From positions 310,001-374,000 of the forward strand of contig NZ_JANIBC010000001.1 of NCBI RefSeq assembly GCF_024505085.1: a stretch of DNA of 64,000 nucleotides, given 5' to 3'. The notes below the pieces were generated by a model. The model was not told the DNA's origin and did not search any database. It was given only the letters and a program-made list of their open reading frames with translations. Numbering within the stretch: the stretch's first letter is position 1; every line of letters starts with the position of its first letter. This document shows positions 45,883 through 55,429 of this stretch, in pieces. The DNA comes from Parvularcula maris (lineage in GTDB: Bacteria > Pseudomonadota > Alphaproteobacteria > Caulobacterales > Parvularculaceae). A program made the position numbers and the translations under genes.

Positions 45883-45932
45883 GTGTTTCGTCCCCCTGTC
45901 TGATGAAAACGCCCTAGGCCGATCCGCCCTGG

Positions 45933-46877
45933 CTAGAGCGCGTTCGGAAAGATCGGGCTCGGCCCCCCGAGCGGCGCCTGCGGCTCCTCGTCGGGCTCCT
46001 CCGTCACGAAGCCCTTCTCGCGAAGGAGGCGCTTGCTCTCCTCCCAGAGGTCCCTCGCCATCTTCTCGTGGCCCTCGGGCAGGGTGGGCGTGGCGGGGCT
46101 CTCCTTGTCCCAGTAGAGACCGTTGTTCCAGGCGCCGTCGTCGGAGAGGGCGGCCGCGAGCGTTGTCTTCGCGCCCTTCTCGGCGCTGATCTGCATGGGT
46201 TTGGTCAGCAGGAACGCCGCCTGCCAGAGGCCGGGGAAGTGGTCGGACCGGCCGAAGTCGGAGTTGACGAATCCGGGGTGCACCGCGTGCGCCCTGACGC
46301 CCATCCGCCCGTAGCGCCTGGCCATCTCGCGGGCGTGGAGGAGGTTCATCAGCTTGCTCTCGGCATAGGCGTTGCGGGCGCGGCTTCTCTTCTCGGGGAA
46401 GAGGTTCTGGGGGTCGAGCTGGCGGGCGAACTGGTGCGCGGTGGAGGAGAGGTTGACCACCCGCGCCTCGCCCCTCGCGCGGGCGGTCTCGAGGATCTTC
46501 GGCATCAGCGCTTCGGTGAGGGCGAAGGTGCCTAGATGGTTGGTGCCGACGACCAGCTCGAAGCCGTCCTTGGTCTGCCCCTTGGCGGTCGAGGCGAGCC
46601 CGGCATTGTTGACCAGCACGTCGATGCGCTCGGCCTTGGAGAGCTGATCCGCCGCCGCCCTTACCGAGCCGAGGTCGGCGAGGTCGAGGGGCTGCACGGC
46701 GAGCCGTTCGCTGCCGGTGGCCTCCTTGATCCTGGCCGCCGCCGCCTCGCCCTTGGCGACATCGCGCACGGCCAGCACCACCCGCCCGCCCGTCTCGGCG
46801 AGCGCCTTGGCCGTCTCGAAGCCGATCCCGGTGTTCGAACCGGTCACGACATAGGTCTTCGCTTTGTGCTCCTGCAT
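45933..46877 (-). CDS. Short-chain dehydrogenase/reductase, retinol-dehydrogenase-like
   Basis: 314 residues. NAD(P) motif VTGSNTGIGFETAKAL (TGxxxGIG), NNAG in VLVNNAGLAS, Ser in VNLSSTAHQF, and catalytic NAYAESKLMN (YxxxK). The length and the following HPGFVNSDF fit the RDH/WWOX-like SDR branch. The substrate is unknown. It is 50 bases upstream of the Ser/Thr kinase gene on the same strand. Confidence 0.9.
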   Translation of the reverse strand: MQEHKAKTYVVTGSNTGIGFETAKALAETGGRVVLAVRDVAKGEAAAARIKEATGSERLAVQPLDLADLGSVRAAADQLSKAERIDVLVNNAGLASTAKGQTKDGFELVVGTNHLGTFALTEALMPKILETARARGEARVVNLSSTAHQFARQLDPQNLFPEKRSRARNAYAESKLMNLLHAREMARRYGRMGVRAHAVHPGFVNSDFGRSDHFPGLWQAAFLLTKPMQISAEKGAKTTLAAALSDDGAWNNGLYWDKESPATPTLPEGHEKMARDLWEESKRLLREKGFVTEEPDEEPQAPLGGPSPIFPNAL

Positions 46878-46944
46878 GGGGGAAGAGTAGTCGGCTTCGC
46901 CGCCGGGGCCAAACGGCAGAAACAGGCGCGGAGGATCACGGGTA

Positions 46945-47175
46945 GTGGGTCGGTTTGAACATCTCGGTAGAGAACTGGCGACACCCCTACCTCTCCCTCT
47001 GGGAGAGGTCGAAGGCTGCGTGAGCAGGCTTCGGGTGAGGCCGTTCTTGAGGTCAAGCTCGGTCTACCACTCGCCCTCACTCGACATCGAAGATGTCGAT
47101 CTCTCCCGGAGGGAGAGATGAGCAAGTGCGCACCCTAACCAAGAAGACTGCCGCTTTCGTTTCGAACTGACCCGC
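46945..47175. repeat. MITE-like ~230 bp element, copy B (inverted)
   Basis: The ends GTGGGTCGGTTTGAAC and, on the other strand, GCGGGTCAGTTCGAAAC form imperfect terminal inverted repeats. The interior matches the copy at 1144-1373 in reverse: CTCTCCCTCTGGGAGAGG, CGAAGGCTGCGTGAGCAGG, TCTCTCCCGGAGGGAGAGA. The length is nearly identical (231 versus 230 bases). No coding capacity. Confidence 0.7.
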
Positions 47176-47215
47176 TGCCGCATCACGGAAGCGCTAGGAA
47201 CTGGCCGCGCTTTGC

Positions 47216-47230
47216 GTTACTCTTTGCAAC
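47216..47230 (+). promoter_or_regulatory. Imperfect dyad before the DUF2946 gene, possible Zur box
   Basis: GTTACTCTTTGCAAC has matching ends GTTnC...GnAAC on both strands and touches the ATG at 47231. Zur operators are palindromes of this general type, and zur is the next gene, so autoregulation is plausible. It may equally be chance. Confidence 0.3.
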
Positions 47231-47557
47231 ATGGCGACGAGGTGGACACACGCATGGGCTGCAGAAGGGGCGCTGGCATCGCTGCGCTTCGTCTTCGCCC
47301 TGTGGCTCCTCGCCTTCTCGATCGGCGCCGGCTCCCATGAGCACGAGACCGGCGAGCATGGCGGCCATGCCAGCGTCTGCGTCCTCTGCAGCATTGCCGG
47401 CAGTGATGACGGCGACGATCTCCATCCTGCTGGCCCAGGGCTTCGCCTCGCCGCTCCTTCGGCGGAGGTCGCGCCCCTCGTCGCTCCAATCGCGGCGGTG
47501 GTGCAGGGCCAAAGCCGGGCGCGCCATCCTGTCAGAGGGCCGCCGCTTCTTTCCTGA
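47231..47557 (+). CDS. DUF2946-like small membrane protein, metal-linked
   Basis: 108 residues. A hydrophobic segment (ALASLRFVFALWLLAFSIGA), then a His-rich stretch GSHEHETGEHGGHA and a Cys pair in VCVLC. This is the DUF2946 pattern, usually seen with copper or zinc handling genes. It directly precedes the Zur regulator in the same direction, which suggests a zinc role. No ribosome site is visible before the ATG, so the start is somewhat unsure. Confidence 0.65.
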   Translation: MATRWTHAWAAEGALASLRFVFALWLLAFSIGAGSHEHETGEHGGHASVCVLCSIAGSDDGDDLHPAGPGLRLAAPSAEVAPLVAPIAAVVQGQSRARHPVRGPPLLS

Positions 47558-47595
47558 ACCCTCTCCCTTTTCGGCCAGACATCAGGAAACCCATC

Positions 47596-48039
47596 ATGAG
47601 CCATACCGCTGCGGTCGCCCAAGACCGCCCCGTCTCCATGCGCCCGCGCATGACCCGCAACGACCGCGCCGTCCTCGGCTGCCTCGAAGACCTCGCCAGG
47701 CCCATGAAGGCCTATGAGCTGCTCGAGTGCCTGCGCGAGCACGGCATCAACGCGCCGATGACCGTCTACCGGGCGCTGGCGCGCCTCACCGACCGGGGTC
47801 TCGTGCGCAAGATCGAGTCGCTCAACGCCTACTACGCCCTGCCCGGAGAGGCCCGCGGGGAGTGCGCGGCGTTTCTCATCTGCCGCCACTGCGAGGCGCT
47901 GAGCTTCCGCAAGGTGGACGCGGCGGCGGTCTCGGGCCTGGTCGGCGATCTCGACATCAGCGACGCCTATATCGAGCTGACGACGGACTGCCTGTCCGAG
48001 GAGAGTGTGCTGCTGTCGGGGGGCTGCCGGAAGCAGTAG
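47596..48039 (+). CDS. zur: Fur family regulator, likely Zur
   Basis: 147 residues. It has an N-terminal winged helix (RNDRAVLGCLEDLARPMKAYELLECL, APMTVYRALARLTDRGLV, read in parts) and a C-terminal metal site with CRHCEAL and ELTTDCL, the Cys set of the structural zinc site in Zur-type proteins. It represses zinc uptake genes when zinc is bound. It lies 38 bases after the DUF2946 gene. Zur over Fur is favoured by the lack of the Fur His-rich HHHD motif. Confidence 0.82.
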   Translation: MSHTAAVAQDRPVSMRPRMTRNDRAVLGCLEDLARPMKAYELLECLREHGINAPMTVYRALARLTDRGLVRKIESLNAYYALPGEARGECAAFLICRHCEALSFRKVDAAAVSGLVGDLDISDAYIELTTDCLSEESVLLSGGCRKQ

Positions 48040-48137
48040 CGCCGCTCGCGCTGCATCTGGACCCGGCGGGGCCAAACCCGCTAGCGCTTCCGCTTTCCGC
48101 CCCTAAGTGAGGGGCGGGCCAAGCGGAGGCATAGTCC

Positions 48138-48674
48138 ATGACCACGATCATCAGCGTGAGGCGCGGCGGCGAGGTGGCCGTGGGCGGGGACGGGCAGGTC
48201 TCCATGGACAAGACCATCTCCAAGGGTGATGCGCGCAAGGTGAGAAGGGCTGCGAACGGCAAGGTGATCACGGGCTTCGCCGGCGGCACGGCGGACGCCT
48301 TCGCGCTGCTCGAACGGCTGGAGACCCGCCTCGAGCAGTACCCCTCCCAGCTCACCCGCGCCTGCGTGGAGCTGGCCAAGGACTGGCGCACCGACCGGGC
48401 CATGCGCCGCCTCGAAGCGCTGCTGATCGTCGCCAATGAGGAGACCACGCTGATGCTCTCCGGCCTCGGCGATGTCATTGAGCCCGAGCGCGAGGAGGGC
48501 GGCAGCGTCATCGCCATCGGCTCCGGCGGCACCTACGCCCAGGCGGCGGGGCTCGCGCTCCTTCGCAACACGGACCTCTCGGCGGAAGAGATCGTGCGCG
48601 AGAGCCTCTCCATCGCCGCCCGCATCGACGTCTACACCAACGAGACCGTCACCGTGGAGACGATGAAGCGATGA
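48138..48674 (+). CDS. hslV: ATP-dependent protease subunit HslV
   Basis: 178 residues. The N-terminal catalytic Thr follows the Met ([20 protein letters not shown]), with [36 protein letters not shown] and [15 protein letters not shown]. It forms the proteolytic dodecamer that works with HslU; degrades misfolded proteins. hslU lies about 520 bases downstream, separated by a repeat and a DUF2809 gene. Confidence 0.97.
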   Translation: MTTIISVRRGGEVAVGGDGQVSMDKTISKGDARKVRRAANGKVITGFAGGTADAFALLERLETRLEQYPSQLTRACVELAKDWRTDRAMRRLEALLIVANEETTLMLSGLGDVIEPEREEGGSVIAIGSGGTYAQAAGLALLRNTDLSAEEIVRESLSIAARIDVYTNETVTVETMKR

Positions 48675-48686
48675 CACCCATCAACA

Positions 48687-48820
48687 CCGTCATTCCGGAA
48701 AGCTGCAAGCTTATCCGGGACCCATGGACCGGGCGTTGGAACCGATCCGTCAGTAGCCATCGTAGCTCTATCCGGGCCATGGGTCCCGGATATGGGCTCC
48801 GCCCATTCCGGGATGACGAG
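48687..48820. repeat. TCATCCCGG dispersed palindrome between hslV and the DUF2809 gene
   Basis: Left end CCGTCATTCCGGAAAGC, right end GCCCATTCCGGGATGACGAGG, with inner TATCCGGGACCCATGGACC and CCATGGGTCCCGGATA complementary. Same family as the copies at 28363 and 31507. It splits what would otherwise be a compact hslV-hslU operon. Confidence 0.7.
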
Positions 48821-48833
48821 GGGAGAAGATAAA

Positions 48834-49196
48834 ATGAAACGCGCCTTCTACCTTCTCACCGCCGCCCTCCTGGCCGTGGTCCTCGCAGGCATCGCCGTCT
48901 TCGGTGAGGGGATCGTCCGTACCCATGGCGGCGATGTCCTGGTCGTCGTTTGGATGTACCTGGTGCTGCGGGCCCTCTTCCTCCTGCCCAAGAGCACAAC
49001 CGCGCTGATGGCCCTCGTCATCGCCTTCGCGGTCGAGGTCGGTCAGCTCTTCGACCTTGCAGGCCTCCTGGGCCTTGCCGAGACGAGGGGAGGGCGCCTG
49101 GCGCTCGGCAGCACCTTCGACATCCTCGATCTTCTGGCCTACTCCGTAGGCGCCCTTCTCGCCGTCCTCCTCGACCGCACGAAAGACCAAGCATGA
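48834..49196 (+). CDS. DUF2809 family membrane protein
   Basis: 120 residues from the ATG at 48834 with GGGGAGAAG upstream. About four helices: [68 protein letters not shown]. The ending [13 protein letters not shown] is typical of DUF2809. Function unknown. The stop overlaps the hslU start as ATGA, so hslU translation is tied to this gene. Confidence 0.78.
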   Translation: MKRAFYLLTAALLAVVLAGIAVFGEGIVRTHGGDVLVVVWMYLVLRALFLLPKSTTALMALVIAFAVEVGQLFDLAGLLGLAETRGGRLALGSTFDILDLLAYSVGALLAVLLDRTKDQA

Positions 49197-50500
49197 CCGA
49201 CCTCACCCCCCGCGAGATCGTCTCCGAGCTCGACCGCTTCATCATCGGCCAGAAGGATGCCAAGCGCGCCGTTGCCGTGGCGCTCAGGAACCGCTGGCGC
49301 CGCCGCCAGCTCGACAGTCAGCTTGCGGACGAGGTGATGCCCAAGAACATCCTGATGATCGGCCCCACCGGCGTCGGCAAGACCGAGATCAGCCGCCGCC
49401 TGGCCAAGCTCGTCGGCGCGCCCTTCGTCAAGGTCGAGGCGACCAAGTTCACGGAAGTCGGCTATGTGGGCCGGGACGTGGACAGCATCGTCCGGGATCT
49501 CGTCGAGGTCGCCCTGCAGCTCGTCCGTGAGCGTCGCCGCGAAGAGGTCCGCGCCCGCGCGCAGGACGCTGCCGAGGAGCGGGTCATCGCGGCCCTCGTG
49601 GGCGATACGGCGTCTGAGGCCACCCGCGAGAGCTTCCGCCGTAAGCTGAGAGACAACCTCCTCGACGACACTGAGATCGAGCTGGAGATGACCGATCAGG
49701 GGCGGGGCATGTCGAGCTTCGACATCCCCGGTATGCCCGGATCGTCCGTGGGCATGATCAACCTCTCGGACATGATGAAGGGCGCGTTTGGCGGCCAGAC
49801 GAAGAAGCGCAAGATCCTGGTCAAGGACGCCTACAAACCCCTCATCGACGAGGAGAGCGACAAGCTCCTGGACGACGAGAAGATCACCTCCGAGGCCCTG
49901 CACGCGGTGGAGAATGACGGCATCGTCTTCCTCGACGAGATCGACAAGGTGGCCAAATCATCCGAGCGCGGATCGGGCGATGTCAGCCGCGAGGGGGTGC
50001 AGCGCGACCTCCTGCCGCTCATCGAGGGCTCGGTGGTCGCCACCAAGCACGGCTCGGTCAAGACCGACCATATCCTCTTCATCGCGTCCGGCGCCTTCCA
50101 CATCGCCAAGCCCTCGGACCTTCTGCCCGAGCTTCAGGGCAGGCTGCCCATCCGGGTGGAGCTCAGATCCCTGACGAGAGACGATTTCCGCGCCATCCTG
50201 ACCGACACCGAGGCGAGCCTCCTTCGTCAGTACGAGGCGCTGATCGGCGCGGAAGGGGTAACGCTGACGTTCACGGAGGACGGCATCGACGCCCTCGCCG
50301 ATATGGCCGCCCGCGTCAACGAGAGCGTCGAGAACATCGGCGCCCGCCGCCTCTCCACCATCCTGGAGCGCGTCCTCGAAGAGATCAGCTTCACCGCCGC
50401 CGACAAATCAGGCGAGGCGGTCACCGTGGACAGGGCCTATGTGGAGAGCGCCCTGGAGGGCCTGGTGGGGCAGCAGGATCTTTCGAAGTTTATTCTCTGA
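49193..50500 (+). CDS. hslU: HslU ATPase subunit of the HslUV protease
   Basis: 435 residues from the ATG at 49193; the longer open frame is a shadow of the DUF2809 gene. AAA+ ATPase: [20 protein letters not shown], Walker [28 protein letters not shown] (GYVG pore loop), Walker [13 protein letters not shown], sensor RLPIRVEL and C-terminal FIL tail that docks into HslV. It unfolds substrates for HslV. Confidence 0.97.
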   Translation: MTDLTPREIVSELDRFIIGQKDAKRAVAVALRNRWRRRQLDSQLADEVMPKNILMIGPTGVGKTEISRRLAKLVGAPFVKVEATKFTEVGYVGRDVDSIVRDLVEVALQLVRERRREEVRARAQDAAEERVIAALVGDTASEATRESFRRKLRDNLLDDTEIELEMTDQGRGMSSFDIPGMPGSSVGMINLSDMMKGAFGGQTKKRKILVKDAYKPLIDEESDKLLDDEKITSEALHAVENDGIVFLDEIDKVAKSSERGSGDVSREGVQRDLLPLIEGSVVATKHGSVKTDHILFIASGAFHIAKPSDLLPELQGRLPIRVELRSLTRDDFRAILTDTEASLLRQYEALIGAEGVTLTFTEDGIDALADMAARVNESVENIGARRLSTILERVLEEISFTAADKSGEAVTVDRAYVESALEGLVGQQDLSKFIL

Positions 50501-50649
50501 ACCTCTTCCAAAAGCAGCCCATCGCTGACCGGGCTTCAAACGCCGTTTACCTACATAGAGCTCCGCTGACAGAAATCCTTTAACCCTCAATAGGTAAGGC
50601 TCTCCACTTGCGTGGCGGAAAGGGCAGGGCGAGCTATGGGGCTTCTACG

Positions 50650-52278
50650 ATGACGTTGCTGACGGACCGTTCCGCCATGACCGCTTTGCGCACCCTCAAA
50701 GCCGTGGAACGCAGTGCTGATCAGACGCGTGCGCGCATCTCTACCGGCCTCAAGGTGGCGGAGGCCAAAGACAACGCCGCGTTCTTCCTGGTGGCCAGCA
50801 AGACGCGCTCCGACGTGGTCATGCATGACGGCATTGCCGACAACCTGACACTTGCCAGGGGGGCGATCCAGGCCGGCACGACCGGTATTCGCAGCCTTCA
50901 CGGTGTCCTCGACGACCTAACCTCCCTCGCAGTGGCCTCTGAGCAGGGCATCGCCATCGGCGAGCTGCAAGCGACCTTCGAGGGGCTCCTCGACCAAGCG
51001 CGCGAAGTGGTGGCGGCGAGCAGCTTCAACGGCACCAATCTTCTCGAGACCGGCTCTTCTCGGGATATCACCATCGGCTACGACAACAGCGCGGGCAGCT
51101 TTCACTTCGATATGCTCGAACTTCGTTCCCAGGGGCTCGACCGGCGCGGCACCGACGTGACCGGTATGACGCCCGGCGGCACGGGGGGAACCGGCGGGAC
51201 AGGAGGCACCGGGGGGACGGGCGGCACAGGCGGCACGGGCGGCACAGGCGGCAGCAGCTCGACCCTTGGATCGGGCACCTATGTCTTTGACAGCTCCGCC
51301 CCCACCGCTACGGCATCAGGCTCCGACGGGGGCACCACCCTTAATTGGACCGCTTCGACGAGCTTTCCCGGCATGACGGCGATTCCGGAGAGCGGCGGCA
51401 ATATCCGCTGGACCAATGCGGCGGACATCTACGCCAATGCGCCCCGGATGGACTTTACCATCAACACGGCCGGGGTCACGCCAGGCACCACCTACTATAT
51501 CTGGATTGAGGCGGCGGCCAATAATGGCCAGGACAACTCTGTCAATGTCGGCATCGACGGCACGTTGATCACCACCAACAAGGGCGTCTCCTATCCTAGC
51601 GGCGTCGGCCCTACCTGGAGCGGCCTCGACGCAGGCTCCGGGACCAGACTGTCCTTCACTGTCACCTCGCCGGGGACTCAAACCATCAATATCTGGGGCC
51701 GCGAAGCGGAGACCGCCGTCGGCAACGTGGTCATCAGCGACGACCCAGCCTTCGTCCCCAGCGGCAGCGGGCCAGCGGTGACGGGCTCGGACGGCGACGG
51801 CGCGACCACAGCCACCACCGGCGGGACGGGCGGAACAGGGGGTACCGGCGGGACCGGGGGCACGGGAGGCACCACAGGCACGCCCTACATCCCTCCGACC
51901 CTGGCCCAGCTCGCCAGCCCCATTACCGGCGAGGACGCCCGCAACGCGGCCAGCTTCCTCGAGCTGATCGCCGTCCTCGACCCCGCCATCACCCAGTACG
52001 ACATCGGCGGCGCCATCGCCGTGATCAACGCCGCCCGCCACAAGCTCGTCACCGCCGAGAGCACCCTCGGCGCGTGGGACGGCATCATCGAGCGGCGCCA
52101 GAGCTACCTGACCGACGTCTCCGGCTATCTAGAGACCGGCATTGCCGCCCTGGTCGAGGCGGACCTCGCCGAGGAGTCCTCCCGCCTCCAGGCCGTCCAG
52201 GTGCAGGAAGACCTCGCAAGGCAGAGCCTCAGCCTCATCAACGGCCGCAAGGGCTCGCTTCTGTCCCTCTTCCGTTAA
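50650..52278 (+). CDS. Flagellin with an inserted carbohydrate-binding-like domain
   Basis: 542 residues from the ATG at 50650. The N-terminal D0/D1 (residues 1-170) reads ARISTGLKVAEAKDNAAFFL and the C-terminal D0 ends ARQSLSLINGRKGSLLSLF, clear flagellin ends. Between them sits an insert bounded by two (GGT)n linkers (about residues 177-203 and 395-415). The insert has YVFDSS, WTNAADIYANAPRMDFTI, TTYYIWIEAAAN and INIWGREAETAVGNVVISDD, a beta-sandwich pattern seen in sugar-binding modules of secreted proteins. It would display this module along the filament. The gene is isolated from the flagellar operon at 23-28 kb. Confidence 0.85.
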   Translation: MTLLTDRSAMTALRTLKAVERSADQTRARISTGLKVAEAKDNAAFFLVASKTRSDVVMHDGIADNLTLARGAIQAGTTGIRSLHGVLDDLTSLAVASEQGIAIGELQATFEGLLDQAREVVAASSFNGTNLLETGSSRDITIGYDNSAGSFHFDMLELRSQGLDRRGTDVTGMTPGGTGGTGGTGGTGGTGGTGGTGGTGGSSSTLGSGTYVFDSSAPTATASGSDGGTTLNWTASTSFPGMTAIPESGGNIRWTNAADIYANAPRMDFTINTAGVTPGTTYYIWIEAAANNGQDNSVNVGIDGTLITTNKGVSYPSGVGPTWSGLDAGSGTRLSFTVTSPGTQTINIWGREAETAVGNVVISDDPAFVPSGSGPAVTGSDGDGATTATTGGTGGTGGTGGTGGTGGTTGTPYIPPTLAQLASPITGEDARNAASFLELIAVLDPAITQYDIGGAIAVINAARHKLVTAESTLGAWDGIIERRQSYLTDVSGYLETGIAALVEADLAEESSRLQAVQVQEDLARQSLSLINGRKGSLLSLFR

Positions 52279-52898
52279 GCCCCTAGTCGCACATTCGAGA
52301 CAACGAAGCTTGCTAGTTGTAGGCAGGCCGTACGGGTCTGGCCGATAGGACTTATCCCCCTCCGCCCCCACCCCCCTATAACCTCCCCCAGCTTCTCCCC
52401 GCGTTCAGGGACGGTCCGGACGTTGACAGATTGGCGGGGAGGCGGCGTGCGTAAGGGAGGGGCTGGGTCACGTCCGGTCTCGGGTTCTGGGGCGGCAAGG
52501 TGCCCCGCCCGTTCGCTCTCCCGCGCCGAGGGCTTGAAGCGCTGACCGCTTTGCGGCGGACCTCCGGTGCGTCCGGCGTCATGGGGACATCCCGTGGCCG
52601 GGAGGACGCTTAGGCCGGGTCACCCCGCCCCGCGGCCGGCCCCTCGTATAGAGCGCTGGCAGCGGCGGGGTGCGGCGGCACCTCACAACACCAGTCATAG
52701 GCCTCCGCGGCTCGCCGCTGCAGCTTCCCTGACCACCTCTCTCATCCCCCGCGGACCTCCGCTCGGCGGGGCGAGGGTGCTTTGTCCTGCCCATCCCGGT
52801 TGTCATCGCGGGGGCGCTGGCTCCTCGCTCACTTCCGCGTTACATCTCGGGCCAAACGATGATCGCCGCGGCCATGCGGCGGCGGGGAGGGGTTCGGC
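52279..52898. other. 620 bp GC-rich region with no recognised gene
   Basis: Between the flagellin stop and the protease gene. Open frames here have no family features or ribosome sites. I see short Cs and Gs runs but no convincing terminator, RNA or repeat. Confidence 0.5.
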
Positions 52899-53885
52899 TT
52901 GGTGCGCGGGCTGGTCTTGTTGGCGGTGCTCTGGCTCGGCCTTGCGGGCTGCGCCAGCACCTATGAGCGCGTGCCTCCCTCCTCTCTGGCCGTGACCCTG
53001 CCGGACCTCGGCGGCGAAGGGATCACCGTGCCGGTCAGCATCAACGGGGAGGGGCCGTACCCCTTTCTCGTCGACACCGGCGCCAGCAAGAGCGCGCTCT
53101 ACCCGCGGGGCGTGGCGGCGGCGAAGCAGGAGTGGGTGACCCGCGACGCGGTGCTGGTTTCGATCGGCAGCCGGGCGGTGGTGGATGCGGCGGAGGTGGG
53201 CAGCCTGTCGCTGGGCCGCTTCTCCCATGAGAGCTGGGAGGTGGTGCACCTGCCCCCGTCGAGCAGCCGCCGGGAGCTCTTCGGCATCATCGGCAACGAC
53301 ATCCTGGCCGAGTACTTCGTCGTCTGGCGGGCGGACCGGCGGGAGCTGAGCCTCTGGCCCAAGAACAAGGTGAGGCGGGTGGACCCCGAGGGCTGGCGCA
53401 GCCTGCGGCTGGTTTCCAAGGAGACCGAAGTGCCGGTCCCCGACCTTCTCTACTCGCGGGCGAGGCTCAACTTCAAACTGATCTACGTCATGGTGGACAC
53501 CGGCGCGGACCGGACCTTCCTCAACTGGGAGGCGGTGCAGCAGAACCCCGTCCTGCGAGCGATCAGGGCACGCCAGCGCCGCCAGTGGGTGGTGGAGGGA
53601 GCGGTCGGCAGCTTCGAGCCCACGGCGCTCGTCAACTTTCGCGGGCTGAGGGTGGGGGAGACGGAGATGTGCTTCACCGAGACCCTGGTCAGCGATCTGG
53701 ACCCCATCGACCTGATCGGCGAGCGGAAGGTGGGGCTGATGATCCTCGGTGCGGACCAGCTCAAGCGACGCAGCTTCGCCCTGGACGTGGACAGGCGGGC
53801 CATGTGGCTCTCGCCGGAGGGGGCGCCGAGGGGCTGCGGGGGAGGGCGTCAATCGCCACTGGCGCAAACCTTACTCACGCGTTAA
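52899..53885 (+). CDS. Retropepsin-like aspartic protease lipoprotein
   Basis: 328 residues. It starts at a TTG (52899) or the adjacent GTG (52902), with GGGGAGGGG before it. Lipoprotein signal LVLLAVLWLGLAGC (Cys about 18). Two aspartic protease motifs are present: FLVDTGASKSALY and VMVDTGADRTFL, each with hydrophobic-hydrophobic-Gly partners (LFGIIGNDIL, LMILGADQL). A single chain with both halves would be a pepsin-like pseudo-dimer in the periplasm. Substrate unknown. Confidence 0.8.
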   Translation: MVRGLVLLAVLWLGLAGCASTYERVPPSSLAVTLPDLGGEGITVPVSINGEGPYPFLVDTGASKSALYPRGVAAAKQEWVTRDAVLVSIGSRAVVDAAEVGSLSLGRFSHESWEVVHLPPSSSRRELFGIIGNDILAEYFVVWRADRRELSLWPKNKVRRVDPEGWRSLRLVSKETEVPVPDLLYSRARLNFKLIYVMVDTGADRTFLNWEAVQQNPVLRAIRARQRRQWVVEGAVGSFEPTALVNFRGLRVGETEMCFTETLVSDLDPIDLIGERKVGLMILGADQLKRRSFALDVDRRAMWLSPEGAPRGCGGGRQSPLAQTLLTR

Positions 53886-53913
53886 TCTACCCGTTCAGGA
53901 TGGAGGCGGGGCC

Positions 53914-55428
53914 ATGACGAGCCAGTTCGTTGCCTATATGGATGAGCGTCACGGGCTGGGCGCCTGGGTCGCCGAGCAGATCGCGGCGGATGTGTTCCGC
54001 AACCCGGCCCAGCGCAGCGCTTCTGGCGCCAGTGCGGCGAACGGGGCGGGCGGGGCGAGCCAGGATCTCGCCGCGAGCCGCATCTCGGCCGGCGATCTCG
54101 GCATGAGCCTCTTCGCCAGCGGCGCCAGGCGCTCCTTCGGCAATGAGGGTGCGGCGGCCGCGAGCGACCCGAGGCCCAGCCGCGCCTCCTACCAGACGTG
54201 GACCAGCCCGCGCGCCTCGGCTTCGGAGACGGCGGCGGCGGTGATCTCCGGCGATGCGGAAGTGGGGGTCATGCCCCTCTTCGACGACCATGGCGGCTTC
54301 AACACCGACACGCTGGCCGCGCTGATGGACTTTCCCCAGCGTGTGCTGCGCGAGTATGTGGCCGAGAGTAACTACGTCCTCGCCGTCCCCTCGGCGCTGG
54401 TTCACGAGGTGGATCAGGCAGGCTTCACCGACAGCTTCGATGCATCCGGCACCAAGGCCTTCCAGTGGAACGCGGACAAGCAGCGCAAGTATCGCGGCCG
54501 GGTGGGCACGGTCTACGCCTCGAAGGACGCGCTGCAGCACTGCCGCGCCGCGATCCAGGGGCTTCAGGCGAGGGGCATCGAGGTCGAGGTGCTGCCCGAC
54601 CGCGCCGATACCTACCGCGAGGGCCTGCGCCTCGCCAACGCGCTGCTCGACCCCGAGCGGCAGATCGAGACGAGCTACGGCCCGAACGGCCAGCAGCGGG
54701 TCTCCCGCAGCCGCGGGTCCAACCATACCAAGCCGCTGATCGGCGTGCTTCTCTCCCACGACAAGGCGGTGAGCAGCCAGTACAGCTTCGACAGCGACTA
54801 CCTGATCCTCGAGGCCGAGATGGCCGGGGCGGACCGGATCAAGACCTCCTTCATCGCCACTGCCGCCGCGCCGCAGAACCTCGCCGCCGGCATGTCCACA
54901 GGGGTCAGCGACCGCGAGGCGGTGAGGGTGTTCTTCCAGCCCACCAAACGGACAAAGACCGAGCCGACGAGCCGCGCCCTGGCCGGGGCGCCGGGGCTCG
55001 CCTCCGCCGCTTCGGGAACGCCCGGCGATGCCGGACCCTATCCTTACGCGCGGGTGCTCTATGCGCTGCCGACGGTGGGCAAGGGTGTCCGGGATCACTC
55101 GCCGGTGCTGAGCAAGCTGGCTGAGTCCGGTCTTAGCTACCGTACCGCGACGCTGGACGGACGCGAAGGCGTGCCCGCCGTGATCGCTGTGGACGTGCCC
55201 CAGGGCATGGAGCGGCGGCTGGACCCCGTCTCGAAGGCCGTCCGGCGTATGCCGGGTGCGAGGCGCCTCGCCGCTTTCCCCTCGGTGGAGGCGATGGTGG
55301 CGAAAGAGGTGAGGCCTCAGCCGACCACCAACCCCAGACTGCGCGCCATTGCGCAGGGCGCAGCTGTGATCCTGGGGGCGGTGGGTCTCTTCGTGGCGCT
55401 GTCCCTGACCGGCGTGATCGGCGGGTAA
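53914..55428 (+). CDS. Membrane-anchored prephenate-dehydratase/ACT-like protein
   Basis: 504 residues from the ATG at 53914 with GGAGGCGGG before it. A disordered Ala/Ser-rich N-terminal part (about 30-95) is followed by a segment like the prephenate dehydratase fold: ETAAAVISGDAEVGVMPLFD, then LREYVAESNYVLAVPSAL. Near the end is an ACT-like domain (ARVLYALPTVGKGV, SYRTATLDGREG) and one C-terminal membrane helix (GAAVILGAVGLFVALSLTG). The usual dehydratase length is about 280, and its catalytic TRF motif was not found, so enzyme activity is doubtful. It could be a substrate-binding or regulatory paralog. Confidence 0.55.
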   Translation: MTSQFVAYMDERHGLGAWVAEQIAADVFRNPAQRSASGASAANGAGGASQDLAASRISAGDLGMSLFASGARRSFGNEGAAAASDPRPSRASYQTWTSPRASASETAAAVISGDAEVGVMPLFDDHGGFNTDTLAALMDFPQRVLREYVAESNYVLAVPSALVHEVDQAGFTDSFDASGTKAFQWNADKQRKYRGRVGTVYASKDALQHCRAAIQGLQARGIEVEVLPDRADTYREGLRLANALLDPERQIETSYGPNGQQRVSRSRGSNHTKPLIGVLLSHDKAVSSQYSFDSDYLILEAEMAGADRIKTSFIATAAAPQNLAAGMSTGVSDREAVRVFFQPTKRTKTEPTSRALAGAPGLASAASGTPGDAGPYPYARVLYALPTVGKGVRDHSPVLSKLAESGLSYRTATLDGREGVPAVIAVDVPQGMERRLDPVSKAVRRMPGARRLAAFPSVEAMVAKEVRPQPTTNPRLRAIAQGAAVILGAVGLFVALSLTGVIGG

Positions 55429-55429
55429 G

